Shown here piece after piece: positions 1-8,069 of a DNA stretch of 64,000 nucleotides. The notes beneath the pieces are model-generated. The model worked only from the letters and a program-made list of their open reading frames with translations. It made no database searches and was not told the DNA's origin. Source of the stretch: Opitutia bacterium ISCC 52 (lineage in GTDB: Bacteria; Verrucomicrobiota; Verrucomicrobiia; Opitutales; UBA2995). A program made the translations under genes and the position numbers. The stretch is taken from contig CP076040.1 in assembly GCA_014529675.2 (NCBI GenBank), positions 2,747,894 to 2,811,893 on the forward strand, in the 5' to 3' direction. The first letter of the stretch is position 1. Each line of letters opens with the position of its first letter.

Positions 1-1
1 A

Positions 2-724
2 CAGATGATGCTGGAAATGGATATAGGTGTAACGCAGGTTCGCGAAAAGGTGGTGGAGCTGGGTTTGGAGAAGAACACATTGATTCTGTTCTTTTCTGAC
101 AATGGGGATGCGCCCAACACAGCGAGCGGCAGTCCGCTTCTTCGTGCTCACAAAGGGTCGGTTTACGAAGGAGGCCACAGAGTTCCGGCTATCGCCTGGT
201 GGCCCGGACGAATTGAAGCCGGCACACGCACAGACGCACAGGCTATCACCATTGATGTCATGCCGACGATACTGTCCATCGCCGGCATCGATACAGACAG
301 TGATCGCCCCATGGACGGAATCGATATTTCACCTGTTCTATTTGAACATGGGCCGCTACCGGACCGACCACTCTTCTGGTCCTACCTATCCAACGGTGGT
401 GCCCGTTCCGAGGCTATGCGCCATGGATCCTGGAAACTAGTTCTTCAACATCCCGGAGCGCCCGAAGGCACCTACCTCAATCAAGTAGCAGAACTCTACA
501 ACTTGGAGAAAGATCTTGGTGAAACGACGAATCTACTAAGCAGACAACCTAAACAAGCTGCTCGTATGCTTCAGCAACTATACGCTTGGTTGAAGGAAAC
601 AGAGGCAACTCAAACACCCCAAGAGGGTGACTGGGTTGAATCCGGCCTAACAGGTGCGGAAGCAAATGCGGCATTCAAGAAATTCCGCGATGAGACTCAA
701 GCATCCTACTCTACAAAGCCCTGA
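2..724 (+). CDS. Sulfatase, C-terminal part (cut by window start)
   Basis: The reading frame is open from the first bases of the window, so the gene begins upstream and its N-terminal half with the catalytic C-x-P-x-R motif is not visible. What is visible is the second half of a type I sulfatase of the alkaline-phosphatase superfamily: an FFSDNGD metal-site motif, then the usual HKGSVYEGGHRVP stretch and AWWPG, then a C-terminal ELYNLEKDLGETTNL segment typical of arylsulfatase A-like enzymes. It would hydrolyse sulfate esters on a sugar or polysaccharide, probably outside the cytoplasm like its relatives nearby. Its 3' end overlaps the convergent sulfatase gene by 14 bases. The family is clear; the substrate is unknown. 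Confidence 0.9.
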   Translation, partial: QMMLEMDIGVTQVREKVVELGLEKNTLILFFSDNGDAPNTASGSPLLRAHKGSVYEGGHRVPAIAWWPGRIEAGTRTDAQAITIDVMPTILSIAGIDTDSDRPMDGIDISPVLFEHGPLPDRPLFWSYLSNGGARSEAMRHGSWKLVLQHPGAPEGTYLNQVAELYNLEKDLGETTNLLSRQPKQAARMLQQLYAWLKETEATQTPQEGDWVESGLTGAEANAAFKKFRDETQASYSTKP

Positions 725-2723
725 CTCTTGCAGATCGAATTTGAACGTCTGCCCCACCATTAAAGAGTATTCGAATGGGACCTTCACTAGCCGAGCTTTC
801 TTCAACATAATCACTTACGTAGCGATTATTGATCCACAGTTGATGCCGTCCGTTGTGGACGCGAATGCGATAGCGGTTCCACTCACCATTTTGAAATTTG
901 GACCAGGAGGCTTCGTCCGATCCTGCAACCGGTGTTGATATGCCATCTCCAGAACCACCTCGGTAAGCGATGCGAAAGGCGTTGTCTGAAGACGTTCGTA
1001 CACCGGCTTCAAACTCGAAGTGTTCGTAATCATCCATCGTTGCCAGTTCAAAACTAGCAGCCCCTGACAAACGAATTTCTCCACGACGCTGACTGTATTC
1101 ACCGATCCCTGACGGCATGGTCCACGTATTGAGCTGCTCAAGCGAGTTCCACCGTTCACCATCTCGAAGCTCGACTAATTGAGATTTGAGCGAGGCCTTG
1201 ATCACAGCATGCGCTGGATCGTGAGCCAAATTCTTCCATTCAAAGGGATCGTTAACGTGGTGGTAAAGTTCCTCCTCACCCGTGGAGGCCAATGAATAAC
1301 GCCAATCCTTACTGCGCACTGAAAAGTGCGGATATAGCGAGCCTTCGTAAACCTGATGGAGCATGTGGTTTTTACCCGGAATCGTTGTGATCGCCACATC
1401 GGGCCCACTCCAAGAACCGTTTTCCGGATTCTTGAGAAAGGGCATCAAACTGTGTCCCTCTAATTCGTATCCGTTGCCGTATGCATTGGGATGAGCGTTG
1501 AGACTGAGCAACTCATTGAAAGTGGGATAGATATCAATCAAGGATACAGGACGATCACACTCCACCCCTTGCGCCATTCCCGGAACACCCGCGACCACCA
1601 AAGGAATACGCGTTCCCGGCTCCCACAGACTTCCTTTGTATAAAAAGTTTTTTTCACCCACATGAAACCCATGATCACTGGTGAAGAATACGATTGTGTT
1701 ATCACGATGCGGACTCGCTTCAATCGCGTCCAGAATCGTTCCGACCTGATCATCCACGAAGGACACACAGGCCATGTAAGCCTGCAGCCATTTTCGAAAC
1801 AGATCTTTATCTTCATGACGGAACAGCATCTTGTACCTGCGAAACCCATATAGTTCTTCATTCCCCAAGGCAGAGGAAACATCATCCAAATCATTTGGAT
1901 CCACCTTTGGTAGTTCGATCGAGTCTAATGGAAAACGATCAAAATAGTCGTCCGGCGCGTAAAGAGGCGTGTGCGTACGAATCAACCCAGTAAACAAAGC
2001 GAATGGTTTATCATGCTCACGACTTATAACTTCAGCCGACCATTGCGCACCTAGTTCGTCTGCCATGAGATCGCGATCATCCGGCCCGTTGTATTTGTAG
2101 GGTTTACCAAACAATCGCCACCCGATGTAACCAGGAATGTTTTTGGGCGGATCGGCTTCCCATACGGGTGTTTGGGAAAGCGGGCCAAACACATGTTCCC
2201 ACTGGTAATCCATATCTGAATCCGGACCTTCGTATAGATACATCTGTTGCGGATGCGCCAAACGAAAGTTGGTGGATTGCCCATCCCACGGCCAGGGACC
2301 GACATCACCATAGTGCCCAAATTCATCAAACAAGCCATTCTGACCACCATGATAAATCTTTCCCGTACCATAAACCGAGTATCCGCCGTCACGTAGGTTG
2401 TCGTGCAAAGATACCGATTCCTTGTAGATACCATTCTGTCTCCACTCCTCAAACCAATATAGACTCGTTGTTTGAGGATAGAGTCCAAATAACATGCTGG
2501 CTCGCGAGGGAGCACAAAGCGGATCGTTTGTATGGGCGTTGGTAAAGGCAACACCCTGAGCCTTCAGTCGATCGATATTCGGCGTTGGAACCAGAGGTTT
2601 CCCGTCCGGTTGCAACGGCATGTCGTTCAAATCATCAACGATGATGAAGACGACGTTGGGTTTCTCTGTCCCAAATGCTATGCTAGTACAAAGTGTTAAA
2701 AGAATCAGAAGAAATCTATACAT
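711..2723 (-). CDS. Secreted sulfatase, iduronate-2-sulfatase-like, with C-terminal beta-sandwich extension
   Basis: 670 residues. A signal peptide covers about residues 1-18. The core follows with the metal-binding DD at 30-31 and the formylglycine motif CAPSR at 70-74, where Cys70 should be oxidised to formylglycine. FFTSDHGFHVGEKN and the C-terminal ELYHHVNDPFEWKNLA segment match iduronate-2-sulfatase-like enzymes. The last roughly 130 residues are extra to a sulfatase and read like a beta-sandwich (DUF1080/LamG-like: EFEAGVRTSSDNAFRI, then WNRYRIRVHNGRHQLWING-like spacing). That suggests a glycan-binding or laminarinase-fold appendage. The gene is convergent with the truncated sulfatase before it. 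Substrate unknown. Confidence 0.92.
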   Translation of the reverse strand: MYRFLLILLTLCTSIAFGTEKPNVVFIIVDDLNDMPLQPDGKPLVPTPNIDRLKAQGVAFTNAHTNDPLCAPSRASMLFGLYPQTTSLYWFEEWRQNGIYKESVSLHDNLRDGGYSVYGTGKIYHGGQNGLFDEFGHYGDVGPWPWDGQSTNFRLAHPQQMYLYEGPDSDMDYQWEHVFGPLSQTPVWEADPPKNIPGYIGWRLFGKPYKYNGPDDRDLMADELGAQWSAEVISREHDKPFALFTGLIRTHTPLYAPDDYFDRFPLDSIELPKVDPNDLDDVSSALGNEELYGFRRYKMLFRHEDKDLFRKWLQAYMACVSFVDDQVGTILDAIEASPHRDNTIVFFTSDHGFHVGEKNFLYKGSLWEPGTRIPLVVAGVPGMAQGVECDRPVSLIDIYPTFNELLSLNAHPNAYGNGYELEGHSLMPFLKNPENGSWSGPDVAITTIPGKNHMLHQVYEGSLYPHFSVRSKDWRYSLASTGEEELYHHVNDPFEWKNLAHDPAHAVIKASLKSQLVELRDGERWNSLEQLNTWTMPSGIGEYSQRRGEIRLSGAASFELATMDDYEHFEFEAGVRTSSDNAFRIAYRGGSGDGISTPVAGSDEASWSKFQNGEWNRYRIRVHNGRHQLWINNRYVSDYVEESSASEGPIRILFNGGADVQIRSARVRAL

Positions 2724-2827
2724 ATTTGATCAATCAATAGTCCAAGAATGAAGGGTCTACTAAAACCCAGGCTTTGTAGCAGAAAGCAAACCAGATAGAA
2801 AAACTCTACCAACCATCAACCAGTCAA

Positions 2828-3499
2828 TTATTTCTTATTCTTTTGAATTCCACTCCAGTCGACCACCGCATTCACCCATTGATACTCAGGTTGATAAATG
2901 AGTGAGTGACCACGCCCAGTGCGAAGGACCTTCACTTTAGATTCGGTCAACTCTTTGGATTTTCTGAAGAAGTGCTTGGGGTTGATGTTGTTCTGGTCCG
3001 AGGAATCATGAACAGAAAGCACACGCCCCGTAACCACCATTTTGGGATCATCTTTGAGGCGGTAAAAGAAACCTGCTAATACAACGTAGTTTATATAAGG
3101 GTCCTTTTGCTTGTTCGAGATGTAGCAGGCCATGATTCCTCCCTTACTCGCACCCACGACAGTAATATTCGAGGAAGGAACTCCGGCCTTTTTTAATTGA
3201 TCTACATAAAACGAAACCAGCCCCGCATAACCACTTTCGGTAGTGCCCTTTCTGCGGATCTCGCTGATCACCCAGAAGCCTTTGCTTTCGAGCACATCAA
3301 CAATTTCCAAGTAGTCGTAAGTCCCTAGATCAGGATGGTGAGGACGGCCATCGGAACCTTCTACAATCGCACCATGCAAGTAGAACAAGTAGTGACGATC
3401 TGGATCAATCTCATCCGGAAGGGATTTGGTAATTTCAGCATTCAGCTGCAATCCGACAAAAAGGAAAATCGACGCAATTAAGGAGAAGAAGGGTTTCAT
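2828..3499 (-). CDS. Secreted alpha/beta-hydrolase fold protein
   Basis: 223 residues with a signal peptide at about 1-21. HYLFYLHGAIVEG looks like the oxyanion-hole strand of an alpha/beta hydrolase. VVGASKGG places the nucleophile serine at about residue 118 in a G-x-S-x-G elbow. VHDSSD and GRGHSL are good candidates for the catalytic Asp and His. The protein is close to the minimal size for the fold, so it is probably a small periplasmic esterase or dienelactone-hydrolase-like enzyme. It lies 104 bases upstream of the sulfatase start on the same strand, so it could be the first gene of a two-gene unit removing ester groups from a glycan, but no shared promoter can be proven from sequence. 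Confidence 0.8.
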   Translation of the reverse strand: MKPFFSLIASIFLFVGLQLNAEITKSLPDEIDPDRHYLFYLHGAIVEGSDGRPHHPDLGTYDYLEIVDVLESKGFWVISEIRRKGTTESGYAGLVSFYVDQLKKAGVPSSNITVVGASKGGIMACYISNKQKDPYINYVVLAGFFYRLKDDPKMVVTGRVLSVHDSSDQNNINPKHFFRKSKELTESKVKVLRTGRGHSLIYQPEYQWVNAVVDWSGIQKNKK

Positions 3500-3749
3500 A
3501 GTATAGATGTAAGGTAGATCATTGAAATACCACCAGTACCCTTGAATAGGTGAACCAGCCAGTATTGCCTGATTATGTAGACAGCCATTAAGCAGGAGGA
3601 AACCAGTCGAAGCAAGGGGACATTTTGTTCATTACTTCATTGCACCTAAACTGCCCAAGCAACTCACACTTTACGGAGAAAACGAAACGTCAGTTAAGGT
3701 CTCCCAATTGGAAAAGACTGCCATCGGTACACTACACTTAATATCGAAC

Positions 3750-4886
3750 CTATCTGCCTTGCCGCCTCAACGCTCCTTGAACTGCTGGTTCCTCAGTTAG
3801 TCGCGCGGTAATTTCATTTTTAGTTAATTGACCATCCTGATCGGTTTCCTTATCCCACTTATCAAAGTATTCGTTGACCAGTGAACCAGGATTACTGGCT
3901 TCTTTCCGAGTAATGATATCATCGCCATTCTTATCGAATCTGGAAAATATCTGCGGCACGATCTGAGGTCCCCAGGCACGCCCACCGGTTTGTCGCGCGG
4001 TCTTCCTTTGACCTTGCCCAGAAACTCGTTGCTGCCCCTGACCTTGCTGCCGTCCTTGGATGAAGTCGTAATCTTTTCGTGTAAGCTCATCATCTGGTGC
4101 TCGAGATGCTTTCCTCAAAAAATCGACGACAAAGAGCTGATGCTTCTTAGCCACTTCCGAAATAGTCATGACTCCATCTCCGTTTACGTCGAATAGCTTC
4201 CACAATTTTTCAGAATCATTGGATGGCGTGCGAATTTGTTTGGGTGAAAAAGGTTTTTCGGTTTTCGCGATCGCCCGAGCAATTTTGATCTGCGACTCGG
4301 TAATCGGCTTTGTCGGCGTTGGAACTCTTCCAGCTCCAGACCCCATCATCAGATTGTTGTTCTTTTCAAAAACGGTATGAGGCAGTCCTAAGGCATGCCC
4401 GAGTTCATGTGCGAGCACGGCCGGCGTTTGAATCCCTTTGGGGCCTTTCTTGGCATAAAAAACTATTCCCTGTTGTTGCGGGATGAATACACCCCCCATA
4501 CTTTTTTCATAGTCCTCCGCGATCACCGCATTGAAGCCCCCCTTGAGCAGATGCTTCTTAGGCACATTGGAAGCAAGGGCGTTTGCCAATCGTCCGCGCG
4601 GGTTTTTGATCGCTTGCGTGAAGGCTTTTGGTTTCGCCACTGTCACATCCACGATCGATTCAATCTCCCAAACGATTTTTGCCTGATCCCAGGTTTGGTT
4701 CACAATCGTAAATTGCTCCCGAATCTCCTCATCCGACATGGAGCAATTCAGCCGCTCATCAGCATCCGACTGCAGGCGCAGCACACGGATGGGTAAAGTT
4801 ATCGTATCCAAAGCAACTTGATCAACCGACCAAAGCATCGAGAAGCTAGTTAGAAAAAAGACCAACGGAGTTATGGGGTATTTCAT
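3750..4886 (-). CDS. Secreted matrixin-like zinc metalloprotease with EF-hand repeats
   Basis: 378 residues with a signal peptide at about 1-20. The metzincin zinc motif HELGHALGLPH is at residues 160-170 (ligands His160, His164, His170; catalytic Glu161), and a Met-turn candidate NNLMMGSG follows. The C-terminal half carries three Ca-binding EF-hand loops: DVNGDGVMTISE, DKNGDDIITRKE and DQDGQLTKNE. A low-complexity Gln/Arg-rich linker (QGRQQGQGQQRV) separates the loops. The combination resembles matrixin family M10 peptidases found in PVC bacteria. The gene stands alone on the minus strand. Likely role is degradation of extracellular protein with calcium-dependent stability; the target is unknown. 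Confidence 0.85.
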   Translation of the reverse strand: MKYPITPLVFFLTSFSMLWSVDQVALDTITLPIRVLRLQSDADERLNCSMSDEEIREQFTIVNQTWDQAKIVWEIESIVDVTVAKPKAFTQAIKNPRGRLANALASNVPKKHLLKGGFNAVIAEDYEKSMGGVFIPQQQGIVFYAKKGPKGIQTPAVLAHELGHALGLPHTVFEKNNNLMMGSGAGRVPTPTKPITESQIKIARAIAKTEKPFSPKQIRTPSNDSEKLWKLFDVNGDGVMTISEVAKKHQLFVVDFLRKASRAPDDELTRKDYDFIQGRQQGQGQQRVSGQGQRKTARQTGGRAWGPQIVPQIFSRFDKNGDDIITRKEASNPGSLVNEYFDKWDKETDQDGQLTKNEITARLTEEPAVQGALRRQGR

Positions 4887-5016
4887 TTCGGATATCGGAT
4901 TTCTCTCAAGTCAATATGTGGGGATAATACGAGGCAACTGAATAGATCTAAGCTTAATCTGCATCTTGAAGCCTCCGAGGTTTTTGATCGTGTAACAGAC
5001 CCTCATTTCCTAAGAT

Positions 5017-5829
5017 GTGTTTATGATTAAGGAAAAAGTGTCACTCTATCAACCCGACCAGGAAGGTCGCATTTTTCCAGTGGAGCCTGAGTTCTACAAT
5101 TTTGATGACCATCGCCGCCACCTCAAGGAACACTTGGCAGCCGCCTGTCGGTTCTTCCATAAATGCAGATTTGATTTTGGCTTTGCCGGACATTTAACAA
5201 TTCGTGATCCGGAGCGCCCGGAGCTTTATTGGACAAATCCCATGGCCGTTCCCTTCTCGAAAGTCTGTGTTTCGAACCTCATTCTGGTCGACCACTCAGG
5301 CAAAGTAATCGAAGGCGACTATGCGGTAAATCAGGCTGGCTTCGTCCTTCACGGAGCGGTTCATGAAGATCATCCCGAGATAATAGCCATGTGCCATGCA
5401 CACACAATTTACGGTACGGCTTGGGCTGCTACCAGACGCCACCTCGATCCTATTAGCCAGGACGCAGCTGCTTTTTACGAAGACCATGTAGTCATTACCG
5501 ACGAAGGTGGAAAGGTCGCCGTCGAAGCAAAAGCAGGTTACGAAGTTTCTGCAGCCTTCGGAAATAATAAGGCCGCCATTCATCAAAATCACGGACTCCT
5601 GACCGCCAGTCGTCACAGCATCGATTCAGCTGCCTTCTGGTTCTCGGCCCTCGAACGATGCTGCCAACAGCAACTGCTGATCGAGGCATCCGGTATAAGA
5701 CCCAAAATGGTCCCTCACGAAAAAGCACAATACTCGCACGAGCACATAGGCAGCGAGTATATCGGCTGGCTTCATTTTCAGACGATATTTGACGAGGTTT
5801 CAACAACCCAACCTGATCTATTCGACTAA
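5017..5829 (+). CDS. Class II aldolase/adducin family protein
   Basis: 270 residues from a GTG at 5017; an in-frame ATG two codons on (5023) is an equally good start. Class II aldolase/adducin proteins are zinc-dependent and cleave or epimerise sugar phosphates such as fuculose-1-phosphate or ribulose-5-phosphate. The expected metal ligands are visible: MCHAHTIYG (His-x-His) and AIHQNHGLLTA. FGFAGHLTIRDPE resembles the N-terminal substrate loop (usually GN-S). There is no signal peptide, so it is cytosolic. It is not in an obvious operon. Members of this family often have unknown substrates, and fuculose-phosphate aldolase activity should not be assumed. Confidence 0.85.
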   Translation: MFMIKEKVSLYQPDQEGRIFPVEPEFYNFDDHRRHLKEHLAAACRFFHKCRFDFGFAGHLTIRDPERPELYWTNPMAVPFSKVCVSNLILVDHSGKVIEGDYAVNQAGFVLHGAVHEDHPEIIAMCHAHTIYGTAWAATRRHLDPISQDAAAFYEDHVVITDEGGKVAVEAKAGYEVSAAFGNNKAAIHQNHGLLTASRHSIDSAAFWFSALERCCQQQLLIEASGIRPKMVPHEKAQYSHEHIGSEYIGWLHFQTIFDEVSTTQPDLFD

Positions 5830-5831
5830 GA

Positions 5832-5963
5832 TCATTCCTTTAGCTTATTGGATTTTTGCTTGCTTTTGTCTTCGTACATCGAACCAACCCAAAGCAACGC
5901 GATGCCAACAAAGAAAATCCCCAATCCAGCAAGAAAAATCCCAATGGGAATAAGATTTTCCAT
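5832..5963 (-). CDS. Small single-span membrane protein (43 aa)
   Basis: A 43-codon ORF reads ATG at 5963 to TGA at 5832-5834. It has a strong Shine-Dalgarno GGAGG six bases before the ATG, which is rare in this window and is the main argument that it is real. The protein is MENLIPIGIFLAG at the start, one hydrophobic helix (about residues 5-27), a tryptophan near its end, then a very basic hydrophilic tail (YEDKSKQKSNKLKE). It should sit in the inner membrane as a single span. It lies between the aldolase (tail-to-tail, 2-base gap) and the lipoprotein gene. I do not recognise a family. Confidence 0.6.
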   Translation of the reverse strand: MENLIPIGIFLAGLGIFFVGIALLWVGSMYEDKSKQKSNKLKE

Positions 5964-6135
5964 AGTTTACCTCCACACTAATATTTTTTCCTTTATCAAC
6001 AAAGAAGTGTACCGAAATTTTGTCACAAGTCGAATCTAGCATGCATTTTGCATTGGTTGGATACGCCTTGAGCGTTGGTATGCATCCCTCGCCTACGGGC
6101 GGATCCTCGTTAACCAACCTACAATACTTACAAAC

Positions 6136-6492
6136 ATGTATCAAAAGCTCTTATTTTACCTTTGTATCGCTTCATTGATTTCTGCTTGCGCAACTACTAG
6201 CTCAACTCCGGATCCGTTTGTTGGCGTCTGGGATTATGAGTTGCATTACTTACCACAAGGAGAGCCACTTGGTATCATGACCATCAGCAAAACAGCAAAT
6301 GGCTATTCCGTAACAATGAACGATAACATTCTCAAAGATGTGGCTTTTGAAGGCGATGCACTGGTAAGTGGTAACTTTACAGCAAGCGGATACTATGTGG
6401 ACGTAAAGGGAAGCTTTGAGGGTAACAACTTCGAAGGCATGATTGACGCCGAGGGCAACACCTTCCGCATGACAGCCCTCAAACAAGAGTAG
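6136..6492 (+). CDS. Small lipoprotein, hypothetical
   Basis: 118 residues. The N-terminus is a lipoprotein signal ending in the lipobox LISAC, so Cys18 should be lipidated. The mature part is a short beta-rich domain (FVGVWDYELHYLPQG, then alternating strands such as GYSVTMNDN and GSFEGNNFEGMIDAEGN). It resembles small lipocalin-like domains that begin with a G-x-W strand. It precedes a secreted sulfatase by 45 bases on the same strand and could be co-transcribed. No enzymatic motif is visible. Function unknown; a periplasmic or outer-membrane binding role is only a guess from the fold. Confidence 0.75.
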   Translation: MYQKLLFYLCIASLISACATTSSTPDPFVGVWDYELHYLPQGEPLGIMTISKTANGYSVTMNDNILKDVAFEGDALVSGNFTASGYYVDVKGSFEGNNFEGMIDAEGNTFRMTALKQE

Positions 6493-6537
6493 ACAAGTTT
6501 AGCCCCTTTGCTATATTTATCCAATACCCCGAAATAT

Positions 6538-8043
6538 ATGAACAAAAGACTTCTTCTTCCTATTCTCTTGTCGGCTCTTACTGCCTGTCTACTACCGGCA
6601 GCCAAGCAGCCTAACATTCTATTTATATTCGCAGACGATCAGAGCTCGCGAACGATTAGTAGTTATCCAGAATCCTACGAGTGGTCGCATACCCCCAACA
6701 TCGACCGCCTGGCGGAAACCGGCATTCGCTTTGAGCATGCTTACATGAGTTCGTGGTGCATGCCAGCCCGAGCCATGATGCTCACCGGATTGCAGCAGCA
6801 CGATATACCAAGCCTTCACATGGAAGGACCCTATCCCGGTGCGGCCTACGACCCCGACGAGATGCAGTTTTGGCCCAAGCATTTAAAAGAAAACGGCTAC
6901 ACGACCGGTCATGTTGGCAAATGGCACACAGCGAACGACACTGCCTATGGCCGCGCCTGGGACTACCAATATGCCTGGGTCCGGCCCGTCCCCACTCCAG
7001 GAAATTCACGCGAGTATTACGTAGACCAAACCATCATTGAGAACGGTAAAAAAATTGGTCCAGTCGATGCTTACGCGACCGACAACTATACCGATCGCGC
7101 CATTGAGTTCATCAAAGGTGACCATCGAGACGATGATAAACCCTGGTATCTATGGCTTTGCTATACCGCGGTTCATGGACCCTTTACTCCGGCTGATCGA
7201 CATTTGGAAGAATACGACGGTGTCGACATCCCAGAACCCGCCGACCTCTACCCACCACGTCCCGGAAAACCTGAATATTCCGGAACAACCAGCCGATACA
7301 AAGCCGACGATAAAGGAATCGCTCGTTTGTATTCAAACGGAAGATACGGCGAGTCTCTCTACGATGGAACTAGGCAATACCACCAGGCAGTCATTGGAAT
7401 CGATGAGAACGTAGGCCGTCTCATTCGCACCCTAAAATCCACCGGACAACTGGAGAACACCCTGGTCGTCTATACAGCCGATCAAGGATTTGCCTGGGGA
7501 CAACATGGCTTTCGCCACAAACTAGCTCCCTATGCCGCCAATATCCGTGTTCCCTTTATCGTATCGATGCCAGGAACGGTCACCGAGGGTGAAGTCTGCA
7601 CCTCACCTGTCGGAGGCATAGACCTCATTCCTACCTTCTACAAATTTGCTGGCATTGATCTGCCCTGGAACATGCACGGCCGTGATCTTACCCCACTATT
7701 TAGACGACCAAATCGAAAATGGGATCACCCACTATTCCTGACATACACAGCGCGTTCATATCGTCCAGATACTCATACTATTCAAAAGAAAGAGGAACTT
7801 CCTGGCCAGGTTCCCTGGTATGGATTTGTGATAAAAGATCGCCTCAAGTACATCCAAACGTTCATCGAAGGAGAAATCCCGGAACTCTACCATATCGACA
7901 ACGATCCGCACGAACTGCACAATCTGGCGCTGATGCCACAGTATCGTACTCAGGTCAAAAAACACCAGAAGCTGTTGGTTTCGGAACTTAAACGAACCAA
8001 TGCACAATTTGTAGATTCGCTACCTACGGTGAAAGGGTTTTAG
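6538..8043 (+). CDS. Secreted sulfatase, heparan N-sulfatase-like
   Basis: 501 residues from the ATG at 6538. A longer in-frame TTG at 6508 would place ten extra residues before the signal peptide, so the ATG is preferred. The signal peptide is about residues 1-22. Metal-binding ADD is at 32-34 and the formylglycine motif CMPAR at 74-78, with Cys74 as the modified residue. TADQGFAWGQHGF carries further metal and catalytic residues, and the C-terminus has ELYHIDNDPHELHNLA. CMPAR instead of CxPSR and the overall order recall sulfamidase/N-sulfoglucosamine sulfohydrolase-like members. Follows the small lipoprotein and is convergent with the next sulfatase. Substrate unknown. Confidence 0.92.
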   Translation: MNKRLLLPILLSALTACLLPAAKQPNILFIFADDQSSRTISSYPESYEWSHTPNIDRLAETGIRFEHAYMSSWCMPARAMMLTGLQQHDIPSLHMEGPYPGAAYDPDEMQFWPKHLKENGYTTGHVGKWHTANDTAYGRAWDYQYAWVRPVPTPGNSREYYVDQTIIENGKKIGPVDAYATDNYTDRAIEFIKGDHRDDDKPWYLWLCYTAVHGPFTPADRHLEEYDGVDIPEPADLYPPRPGKPEYSGTTSRYKADDKGIARLYSNGRYGESLYDGTRQYHQAVIGIDENVGRLIRTLKSTGQLENTLVVYTADQGFAWGQHGFRHKLAPYAANIRVPFIVSMPGTVTEGEVCTSPVGGIDLIPTFYKFAGIDLPWNMHGRDLTPLFRRPNRKWDHPLFLTYTARSYRPDTHTIQKKEELPGQVPWYGFVIKDRLKYIQTFIEGEIPELYHIDNDPHELHNLALMPQYRTQVKKHQKLLVSELKRTNAQFVDSLPTVKGF

Positions 8044-8069
8044 TTCATCAGGAGCAATTCCCAATCAAA

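Noticed and set aside
5845-6144. A 99-codon minus-strand ORF
   Set aside because: No family likeness and no start signal; it overlaps the better-supported 43-residue gene in another frame.
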